In this document: positions 1-5,170 of the stretch, one piece after another
Position numbering within the stretch: the first letter of the stretch is position 1
Layout: each line of letters begins with the position of its first letter
NCBI GenBank assembly: GCA_030632405.1
Contig: DAOVUU010000228.1
Span: forward strand, 1-5,170
Direction of reading: 5' to 3'
Length of the DNA: 5,170 bases
Source: Desulfobulbaceae bacterium
GTDB lineage: Bacteria > Desulfobacterota > Desulfobulbia > Desulfobulbales > Desulfocapsaceae
Translations under genes and position numbers: made by a program
The notes under the pieces: model-generated
What the model was told of the DNA's origin: nothing
The model's input: the letters and a program-made list of their open reading frames with translations, nothing else
Databases searched by the model: none

Positions 1-501
1 CTCAATGTCGGCTTTCTTCCCATGGAAAACTGGGGCGTCCCTCTCGCAACAAGCCTCATCCCCTGGATCGACGTCCCGATTGAAAACGGTCAAACCAAAG
101 AGGAATGGAAAGGCATTGTCGAAAGTAATAAAATTCTCGGCAAAACAGAGGGAGAGATCATACCGATTGATGGACAATGTGTACGCATCGGCGCCATGCG
201 CTGTCATTCACAGGCCTTTACCATCAAGCTGAAAGAAGATATCAGTGTCCAGGAGGCTGAAGAAATCATCGCCACCCATAACCAGTGGGTAAAGGTTATC
301 CCTAATGAGAGGGAAATAACTTCCCGTGAGCTTACTCCGGCTAAAGCCTCAGGAACGCTTACAGTGCCAATTGGCCGAATTCGAAAGATGAATATCGGTC
401 CGAAATACCTGACAGCCTTTTCAGTTGGCGACCAGCTGCTCTGGGGTGCCGCTGAACCTGTTCGAAGAATGCTGAAAATCACCCTTAAACATCTCGTTTA
501 G
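1..501 (+). CDS. asd: Aspartate-semialdehyde dehydrogenase, C-terminal part (5' end outside window)
   Basis: Asd reduces aspartyl-4-phosphate to aspartate-4-semialdehyde with NADPH in the cytoplasm. This is the branch point to lysine/diaminopimelate, threonine and methionine. The frame is open from base 1 and gives 166 residues before a TAG stop. The ATG at 22 is internal, because the preceding codons (LNVGFLP) still read as Asd. The match is to the E. coli-type enzyme (about 367 residues): SLIPWID near residue 20, EEWKG near 35, [13 protein letters not shown] at 61-73, [13 protein letters not shown] near 102-114 and the C-terminal [15 protein letters not shown]. By alignment from memory, Arg62 and His69 correspond to E. 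coli substrate-binding Arg267 and catalytic His274. The nucleotide-binding domain and the active-site Cys lie to the left of the window. The gene converges on trhP. Identity is very secure; the start is unknown. Confidence 0.96.
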   Translation, partial: LNVGFLPMENWGVPLATSLIPWIDVPIENGQTKEEWKGIVESNKILGKTEGEIIPIDGQCVRIGAMRCHSQAFTIKLKEDISVQEAEEIIATHNQWVKVIPNEREITSRELTPAKASGTLTVPIGRIRKMNIGPKYLTAFSVGDQLLWGAAEPVRRMLKITLKHLV

Positions 502-520
502 CCGTTTTCACCACCATAGA

Positions 521-577
521 CAGGGGTATGATCTTCATACTGAATCTGCCCCTGCCACAGTATTTTATACTTTTTTT
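521..577 (+). terminator. Possible weak intrinsic terminator in the asd/trhP convergent gap
   Basis: The only structure in the 63-bp gap after asd is an imperfect hairpin. CAGGGG (521-526) can pair with CCCCTG (549-554). Inside it, GTATGA (526-531) pairs with TCATAC (535-540) around a 3-nt loop, leaving an unpaired stretch before the outer arm. A second small stem, AGTAT/ATACT (559-563/567-571), runs directly into seven T residues (571-577). The T-run is well separated from the GC-rich stem, so this is not a textbook terminator. It is placed correctly to end asd transcription. On the minus strand the GC-rich hairpin is not followed by a T-run. Confidence 0.35.
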
Positions 578-1848
578 CCCGCTTTTTTCCGCCTGAGGAT
601 ACCGTTCACCTCCCCCACAGCCAGATCCGGTACAGTTTTCAAAAACAGTCGATTTCCCGGATTAGCCTTCTCTACTCTTCCCCCCTCTTCATCGGTCATA
701 GCCGTTATTTCAAATTCCGCCACACCAACACCCCGGCTCATATATTCTATCACCGTACCGTCGAAAAGAGTATTGCGAATCTCAACCAGCGGTACAGCAC
801 CGGCCGTACGAATGACTGCCACAGGTTCGTAGGCCTGCACGGCCCTGGAAGAGGTATATATCATTTCACTGCTTCCAGGACGTTCCTTGATAAAATTTTC
901 TGTAGTAGATCGGGTACCTGTTCTTAAAATTTCATGTACACATTCTTCCGGTATACAGATAGACTCCGGATCCTCCCATGCCTGTGCAGGAAGATCTCTG
1001 AGATAATCAAGTGCCGCACGATAAACCCGTACCACTCCGCCAACATAGAAAATTGACTTCATGCGCCCTTCTATCTTCAGGGAATCTACACCAGCCGCAA
1101 CCAGTTGCGGTAACATTTCAAGCAGGCAGAGATCCTTGGAATTAAAAATATATGTTCCCCTTTCATCTTCCTCTATCGGAAAATATTCCCCGGGCCGTTT
1201 TTCCTCTATCAAGCTGTAACTATACCGACAGGGGTGTGAACAGTTACCCTGGTTGGCATCTCTTCCTGTCATATAATTAGAAAGCATACATCTCCCTGAG
1301 TAGGAGATACAGATGGCACCATGAACAAAGACTTCCAGTTCACCTTTCACCCTCACTCTGATTTGTCGAATCTCTTTCAGAGAAAGCTCTCTTGCAAGAT
1401 TTAACCGCATGGCCCCATGTTTCAACCAGAAATCAGCTGAGGCGTGGTTTGTTACATTAGCCTGGGTTGAAAGGTGTACCGGAAGCTCCGGTACGGTTGT
1501 ATGGGCAATCGAGAGAATACCAGGATCCGAAATTATCAAACCATCGACTCCCATATCCTGCAACTCGAGAAAATATTCTTCCAATCCTGTCAAATCACTG
1601 TTATGGGCTATGATGTTAACGGTGACATAGATTTTCACCCCATGGGCGTGCCCATACTTTACCCCTGCCCGCATCGCCTGTTCACTGAAGTTACCGGCCT
1701 TTGCCCTGAGACTGAACTTTTTACCACCGAGATAAATTGCATCTGCGCCATAGTGGACAGCGGTGACTAGTTTTTCATAATTACCTGCCGGTGCCAGGAG
1801 TTCCGGTATAACGGGAATGACACCTTTGTGACTTTCATTTTTGCTCAT
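565..1848 (-). CDS. trhP: U32 family protein, TrhP/YegQ-type tRNA 5-hydroxyuridine synthesis protein
   Basis: TrhP proteins are needed for hydroxylation of U34 to 5-hydroxyuridine in tRNA. In E. coli this route depends on prephenate. Older annotations call the family 'collagenase-like peptidase U32'. The protein has 427 residues from the ATG at 1848. It starts with PELLAPAGNYEKL and YGADAIYLGG, then VNIIAHN near 78-84. The U32 signature EVFVHGAICISYSGRCMLS spans about 172-190, followed by GNCSHPC. Cysteines 180, 187, 203 and 207 match the four-cysteine pattern believed to bind an iron-sulfur cluster. RPGEY, GTYIFNSKDL and SLKIEGRMKS (about 256-265) resemble TrhP more than RlhA or UbiU/UbiV, and a typical U32 C-terminal domain follows. 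A TTG at 1878 would add ten residues (437 total). Neither start has a well-spaced Shine-Dalgarno sequence, so ATG is preferred only for codon type. The gene is divergent from mnmA. The family is sure; the exact RNA target is inferred. Confidence 0.85.
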   Translation of the reverse strand: MSKNESHKGVIPVIPELLAPAGNYEKLVTAVHYGADAIYLGGKKFSLRAKAGNFSEQAMRAGVKYGHAHGVKIYVTVNIIAHNSDLTGLEEYFLELQDMGVDGLIISDPGILSIAHTTVPELPVHLSTQANVTNHASADFWLKHGAMRLNLARELSLKEIRQIRVRVKGELEVFVHGAICISYSGRCMLSNYMTGRDANQGNCSHPCRYSYSLIEEKRPGEYFPIEEDERGTYIFNSKDLCLLEMLPQLVAAGVDSLKIEGRMKSIFYVGGVVRVYRAALDYLRDLPAQAWEDPESICIPEECVHEILRTGTRSTTENFIKERPGSSEMIYTSSRAVQAYEPVAVIRTAGAVPLVEIRNTLFDGTVIEYMSRGVGVAEFEITAMTDEEGGRVEKANPGNRLFLKTVPDLAVGEVNGILRRKKAGKKV

Positions 1849-1926
1849 GGTGAAGTATTGTGTTTCCTTGTTTTTCAACTGGTGGTGCTGTAGTAGATAA
1901 ATGTAGTTTTTACGACGCCATCACAA

Positions 1927-1955
1927 TTGAATTTCAGGTTTTGACCCTTCTTAAT
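1927..1955 (+). promoter_or_regulatory. Candidate sigma-70-type promoter for mnmA-mtaB-cinA
   Basis: TTGAAT (1927-1932) matches four of six bases of the -35 consensus. CTTAAT (1950-1955) matches four of six of the -10 consensus, and the spacing is the optimal 17 bp. Transcription would start near 1962, giving a leader of about 26 nt before the mnmA GTG. A better-looking -35 hexamer, TTGACC at 1941-1946, has only a poor -10 (CATTCA at 1964-1969) at 17 bp. Chance hexamer matches are common in AT-rich DNA, so this remains a prediction. Confidence 0.35.
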
Positions 1956-1977
1956 AGAGCAACCATTCAGGGATTGC

Positions 1978-1982
1978 AAGGA
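1978..1982 (+). promoter_or_regulatory. Ribosome binding site fixing the GTG start of mnmA
   Basis: AAGGA lies 5 nt before the GTG at 1988. It supports the non-ATG start, which is also required because the first in-frame ATG, at codon 10, lies inside the conserved IAMSGGVDS loop. Confidence 0.65.
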
Positions 1983-1987
1983 AATCA

Positions 1988-3022
1988 GTGAAAGATAAAC
2001 GTATTGGCATTGCTATGAGTGGTGGCGTTGACTCCACCGCATGTGCTCTTCTCCTCAGAGAACAGTATGAGGTTGAGGGCTTCTTCATGCATCTTGCTCA
2101 GCCAGATTTTGCATTGCAAAAAACAAAGGTTACATCGGTTGCGAAAAAACTTGGTATCAGATTAAACGTCATAGATCTCCGCCATGATTTTGAACAGAAA
2201 GTCCTCAGCTATTTTTCTTCAAGCTACCTGGAAGGATTCACCCCAAACCCATGTGTTATCTGTAATAGAGAAATTAAATTTGGTTTGTTCATGGACAATA
2301 TACTCCATCACGGAATGGATAAAATCGCAACCGGACATTATGCAAATATCATAAAAGATGGTGAAATATACCGACTTTACAAAGGATTTGATCCTAAAAA
2401 AGATCAGTCTTATTTTCTTTCCAGGTTAGATCAGATACAGCTTTCCCGGGTTCTCTTTCCTCTAGGGGAAAGAACCAAGGAATCAACCTATACGTTCGTA
2501 GAACAACATGGCTTTGACAATTTTCGGGGCCAGGAAAGTCAGGATGTCTGTTTTCTTGAAGACAAAGGTATCGGACCATTTCTCCAGACATACTCACCGA
2601 AAGCAGATAACCACGGCCCGATTCTTTCAACCTCCGGCAAACAACTCGGTTACCACCACGGTCTTTTCCACTATACAGTTGGGCAGAGAAAAGGGTTGGG
2701 CATATCTAATGATACCCCCCTCTACGTTGTTGCTCTGGACAGGAAAAACAACAGTGTGATAGTCGGTAAAAATGAGGAATTGTTTAAGAGTATAATTGCA
2801 ATCAAAGACCTCCATTGGCTGGCCGGCTCCCATCCGTTTTTAGACAGAGAATACACCGTTCGGATCAGATACAGCCACAGAGGGGCAGCAGCGACACTCA
2901 CTTTAGAAAAAGGTGGCCGTTCTAAGGTTGTTTTTAAAGAACCTCAACGAGCTGTCGCCCCCGGTCAGTTTGCCGTAATTTATGATGATTCAGAACTCCT
3001 GGGCTCAGGAGTTATAATTTAA
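1988..3022 (+). CDS. mnmA: tRNA 2-thiouridine(34) synthase MnmA, short form with three candidate cluster cysteines
   Basis: MnmA adenylates C2 of U34 in tRNA-Lys, -Glu and -Gln with ATP and replaces the oxygen with sulfur. The protein has 344 residues (E. coli about 368) and starts at GTG. Visible motifs are the PP-loop SGGVDS (11-16), TPNPCVICNREIKFG (85-99), ATGHYA (114-119), KDQSYFL (138-144), SQDVCFL (184-190) and YTVGQRKGLGI (229-239). A C-terminal beta-barrel ends in AVAPGQFAVIY and LLGSGVI. Cys92 and Cys188 correspond to E. coli catalytic Cys102 and Cys199. Cys89 takes the place of E. coli Asp99. The segment after the PP-loop domain's FFMH (residues 32-35) is about seven residues shorter than in E. 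coli and lacks the usual acidic/cysteine stretch there. This is probably the first gene of an operon with mtaB, 24 bp downstream. Function is secure; the sulfur donor is not shown. Confidence 0.95.
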   Translation: MKDKRIGIAMSGGVDSTACALLLREQYEVEGFFMHLAQPDFALQKTKVTSVAKKLGIRLNVIDLRHDFEQKVLSYFSSSYLEGFTPNPCVICNREIKFGLFMDNILHHGMDKIATGHYANIIKDGEIYRLYKGFDPKKDQSYFLSRLDQIQLSRVLFPLGERTKESTYTFVEQHGFDNFRGQESQDVCFLEDKGIGPFLQTYSPKADNHGPILSTSGKQLGYHHGLFHYTVGQRKGLGISNDTPLYVVALDRKNNSVIVGKNEELFKSIIAIKDLHWLAGSHPFLDREYTVRIRYSHRGAAATLTLEKGGRSKVVFKEPQRAVAPGQFAVIYDDSELLGSGVII

Positions 3023-3026
3023 CTCC
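2994..3026 (+). promoter_or_regulatory. Competing hairpins across the mnmA stop codon
   Basis: AACTCCTG (2994-3001) and CAGGAGTT (3006-3013) form a perfect 8-bp stem with a GGCT tetraloop inside the last mnmA codons. The GGAGTT arm (3008-3013) can instead pair with AACTCC (3021-3026) past the stop, across a 7-nt loop. The two folds exclude each other. No strong T-run follows either one, so they are not a clear terminator. A role in mnmA/mtaB read-through, mRNA stability or mtaB translation is inference. Confidence 0.35.
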
Positions 3027-3046
3027 CTTTACAAATCATTCAGGTA

Positions 3047-4372
3047 ATGAAAAAAGTATTTATTTCAACGCTGGGCTGCAAGGTTAACCAGTATGAATCC
3101 GCCGCTTTTAAAACTCGATTTGAAGATGCAGGCCATACAATTGTCGGCTCAAAAGATAAAGCGGATATCGTCATTATCAATACCTGCGCAGTTACTGCCA
3201 ATGCGGGATCCCAGTCTCGTCAGACTGTCCGGCACAGTGTACGAAACAACCCCGATGCACGAATTATTATTACCGGCTGTTTTGCAGAAATTGGAGCAGA
3301 GGAACTCTCCCAGGATGAGGAACTTCTCGGACGGGAATACTCCATTGTCGGTAACAGTAAAAAAGATAGTCTGGTGTTAAACGCCCTACAGGACGAAAAA
3401 GAGCTCCAACAGATTCTTCTGGGCTCAATTGATGATGCAAAAGAGATCTGTCGGCTTCCTGTCAAAAGGTTTGGAGACCGTAGCAGGGCCTATTTGCGAA
3501 TCCAGGACGGCTGCAATAGCTACTGCACCTATTGTATAGTCCCATACACCAGAGGTGCAAGCCGAAGCCTGCCACGATCAGAGGTGATGGAACAGGCTAG
3601 GGTTTTTGCTGAGGAAGGCCATAGAGAAATAGTCCTGACAGGAATTCATCTTGGGATGTATGGCAATGATCTCGGTAAAAATGAAAACCTGGTATCGCTT
3701 CTTGCTGCATTAAGCGACCTTACCCCCCAGATTTCCTATCGCATAAGTTCTCTGGAACCAACTGAAATAACAGACGACCTCCTCAAGCTGATCCGATATC
3801 GCAACAATATTCAGCCGCACCTGCATGTCCCGCTGCAAAGTGGAGATGACCATATACTCAACCGGATGAACAGGAGATATACCACCGCTGAATTTGGCTC
3901 CATTATAAAAAAATGCAACCAGATATTACCGGATAGTGCACTGGGAATTGATATCCTGGCCGGTTTTCCCGGAGAAACTGAACAGCACTTCACCAATAGT
4001 CTCAGTTTCCTCAAATCGTTGGATTTTACCTACCTCCATGTTTTTCCCTATTCCATACGGCCAGGGACGGTGGCAGCTACATTTAGTGATCATATCAGTA
4101 AAAAATCAAAAAAACGACGTGTTGCTATTTTACGTGAATTAAGTGACCGGAAAAAAAATGCCTTTTACAAAAGCCAGACGGGAAAAACATATCCTGCCTT
4201 TATTGAAGGAAAACGAGGTAGTAACGGATGCTTAAAAGGTTTTACCGGCAATTACATAGCAGTCAGACTCAATGGGCCCGACTCCCTTCTAAACAAAAAA
4301 ATCAGGGTAAAACTCCTCTCCCCCGCAGGGGGGCATGTATGGGCAGAAAGAGAGAAAAGTGATGAAAGTTGA
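3047..4372 (+). CDS. mtaB: tRNA t6A37 methylthiotransferase MtaB (radical SAM)
   Basis: MtaB converts N6-threonylcarbamoyladenosine at position 37 to its 2-methylthio form (ms2t6A) using S-adenosylmethionine and two [4Fe-4S] clusters. The protein has 441 residues, normal for the family. The N-terminal UPF0004 domain (about 1-125) opens with LGCKVNQYES, the form typical of MtaB/YqeV rather than MiaB or RimO. Its cluster cysteines are Cys11, Cys47 (NTCAVT) and Cys78 (TGCFA). The radical SAM domain (about 142-365) has the CxxxCxxC motif at Cys156, Cys160 and Cys163, then TGIHLGMYG, HLHVPLQSGDD, RMNRRYT and GFPGETEQHF. A C-terminal TRAM RNA-binding domain covers about 376-435. The ATG is well placed for the MKKVFISTLGCK start, but the upstream AGG lies only 2 nt away, so the ribosome site is weak and translation may depend on coupling with mnmA. 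The 3' end overlaps the next gene by 11 bp. Confidence 0.95.
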   Translation: MKKVFISTLGCKVNQYESAAFKTRFEDAGHTIVGSKDKADIVIINTCAVTANAGSQSRQTVRHSVRNNPDARIIITGCFAEIGAEELSQDEELLGREYSIVGNSKKDSLVLNALQDEKELQQILLGSIDDAKEICRLPVKRFGDRSRAYLRIQDGCNSYCTYCIVPYTRGASRSLPRSEVMEQARVFAEEGHREIVLTGIHLGMYGNDLGKNENLVSLLAALSDLTPQISYRISSLEPTEITDDLLKLIRYRNNIQPHLHVPLQSGDDHILNRMNRRYTTAEFGSIIKKCNQILPDSALGIDILAGFPGETEQHFTNSLSFLKSLDFTYLHVFPYSIRPGTVAATFSDHISKKSKKRRVAILRELSDRKKNAFYKSQTGKTYPAFIEGKRGSNGCLKGFTGNYIAVRLNGPDSLLNKKIRVKLLSPAGGHVWAEREKSDES

Positions 4373-5170
4373 AATTATTGCCATAGGAGATGAATTGACC
4401 TCCGGCCGAATACTCAATACAACCAGCAGTTTTGCCGCCAGAAATCTCTTTGATGCCGGATATGAAATATATGCCATGCACACGATTGGGGACTCCCCAA
4501 ACCTCATAGGCGAAGCGCTGAAACGGGCAATCTACAGAGTTGATGCAGTGGTTGTCACCGGCGGATTAGGCACCACCGATGATGACCTGACGAATGAGGC
4601 AGTCTCCAAGGCCCTCAATCGACCAACCCTACCCAACCTAGAAATTCTTTCAAACATACGGGCACATCTTGATGAAATCACCAATGGTCCTGTTGGTGAA
4701 CTGGAAAAACTTGCCTGGCTCCCTAAAGGTGCTCAGGTACTGAATCCGCAATCTCATATGGCAGGCTATCTACTTGTGCACGAGGATAAGCCTATTTTTT
4801 TCCTCCCCGGAGTACCAAAACAGATGAAACAACTCATGGTAGAGCAGGTACTTCCAACCCTCTCAACCTGGCATAAAAATCACCATCTGACCACTTACCA
4901 GAGGATTTTCAGGATATTCAATCTTCCGGAGACCGAAGTGAACCGCCGGATTTCAAGCCTTGATCTTGCTCCGGATGCCCATATCGGCTACTACCCTGTT
5001 TTTCCTGAAGTTCATTTAAGTCTTATTGTTCGTGACAAAAAAACGAACAATGCAAAAAAACTCTTTAAATCTTCATGCAAGGCGATATACACCGTACTTG
5101 GTGATGCTATTTATAGACAGGATCGTGACTCCATGGAGCGGGTAGTAGGAAAACTCCTGCAAAAGAATGA
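4362..5170 (+). CDS. cinA: CinA-family protein, N-terminal part (3' end outside window)
   Basis: The frame is open from the ATG at 4362 to the right edge, giving 269 codons. The first 170 or so residues are a MoaB/Mog-like (MoCF) domain: IIAIGDELTSGRILNT (5-20), TGGLGTTDDDLT (66-77), LPKGAQVLNP (120-129) and FFLPGVPKQM (146-155). The following COG1058 region continues to the edge. The last residues, MERVVGKLLQKN, resemble the linker where the PncC-type nicotinamide-nucleotide amidohydrolase domain begins in full-length CinA (about 410-430 residues). In bifunctional CinA the N-terminal domain hydrolyses ADP-ribose and the C-terminal one deamidates NMN; whether the second domain is present cannot be seen here. 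The usual TGGLGPT proline is Thr71. The start overlaps the mtaB end by 11 bp, with only a purine-rich stretch (AGAGAGAAAAG) as ribosome site, so translational coupling is likely. Family is secure; exact activity is not. Confidence 0.87.
   Translation, partial: MKVEIIAIGDELTSGRILNTTSSFAARNLFDAGYEIYAMHTIGDSPNLIGEALKRAIYRVDAVVVTGGLGTTDDDLTNEAVSKALNRPTLPNLEILSNIRAHLDEITNGPVGELEKLAWLPKGAQVLNPQSHMAGYLLVHEDKPIFFLPGVPKQMKQLMVEQVLPTLSTWHKNHHLTTYQRIFRIFNLPETEVNRRISSLDLAPDAHIGYYPVFPEVHLSLIVRDKKTNNAKKLFKSSCKAIYTVLGDAIYRQDRDSMERVVGKLLQKN

Larger units (their letters stand above)
1849..1987. other. Divergent intergenic region between trhP and mnmA
   Basis: This 139-bp region must hold the start signals for trhP (leftward) and the mnmA operon (rightward). 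The rightward side has a plausible sigma-70-type promoter, listed separately. On the leftward strand the best pair found is TTGTGA (complement of 1921-1926) and TACATT (complement of 1900-1905). Their 15-bp spacing is too short to trust. No riboswitch-like fold, long repeat or small ORF with a good start was recognised. Confidence 0.5.

Noticed and set aside
204..482. Minus-strand open frame of 92 codons opposite asd
   Set aside because: It lies entirely inside the well-matched asd coding sequence, resembles no family and has no supporting start context.
1409..1770. Plus-strand open frames of 73 and 98 codons opposite trhP
   Set aside because: They are antisense to conserved TrhP sequence, including the NIIAHN region, and show no recognisable protein features.
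1900..1926. Leftward promoter TTGTGA/TACATT for trhP
   Set aside because: The 15-bp spacing is short and both hexamers match only four of six consensus bases.
1964..3044. Identical CATTCAGG at 1964-1971 and 3037-3044, ahead of mnmA and mtaB
   Set aside because: Two copies of an 8-mer with no palindrome and different distances to the start codons (16 nt versus 2 nt) are most simply chance.
3907..4158. Oligo-A tracts in mtaB (A7 at 3907, A6 at 4100, A7 at 4108, A8 at 4151) as possible slippage sites
   Set aside because: They encode ordinary Lys/Asn codons in a moderately AT-rich gene, the reading frame is intact to the TRAM domain, and no recoding stem or alternative product is evident.
1..5170. 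Search by eye for mobile elements, CRISPR repeats, tRNA/rRNA genes, toxin-antitoxin or defence genes
   Set aside because: Nearly all sequence is accounted for by five conserved housekeeping genes, and the gaps (63, 139 and 24 bp) are too short and lack such structure.

Overview
The window looks like ordinary bacterial housekeeping DNA. It is gene-dense, with G+C in the mid-40s by eye, Shine-Dalgarno-type starts and short intergenic gaps. It encodes a Gram-negative-type aspartate-semialdehyde dehydrogenase, a TrhP-type U32 protein, a short MnmA, MtaB and a CinA-type protein. The gene set and the order mnmA-mtaB-cinA suggest an anaerobic Gram-negative bacterium, perhaps a Desulfobacterota (Desulfobulbales-like) lineage. 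That placement is inference from protein flavour and was not tested by any search.

Layout: (1) 1-501, plus strand: the C-terminal part of asd, cut by the left edge. (2) 502-564: a short convergent gap with an imperfect hairpin and a T-rich tail. (3) 565-1848 (possibly to 1878), minus strand: a TrhP/YegQ-type U32 protein. (4) 1849-1987: a divergent intergenic region with a plausible promoter and a good ribosome binding site for the next gene. (5) 1988-3022, 3047-4372 and 4362 to the right edge, plus strand: mnmA, mtaB and a CinA-family gene. They are separated by 24 bp and then overlap by 11 bp, so they very probably form one operon.

Functionally, three adjacent genes act on the tRNA anticodon loop. 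TrhP makes 5-hydroxyuridine at U34, MnmA makes 2-thiouridine at U34, and MtaB adds a methylthio group to t6A37. All three carry cysteine patterns known or proposed to hold iron-sulfur clusters. The CinA-type gene at the end of the operon belongs to pyridine-nucleotide repair and has no obvious link to tRNA.

I found no mobile element, CRISPR array, RNA gene, toxin/defence module or clearly new system. The observations most worth a second look are the three-cysteine pattern of the short MnmA, the anticodon-loop modification cluster, and a pair of mutually exclusive hairpins across the mnmA stop codon.
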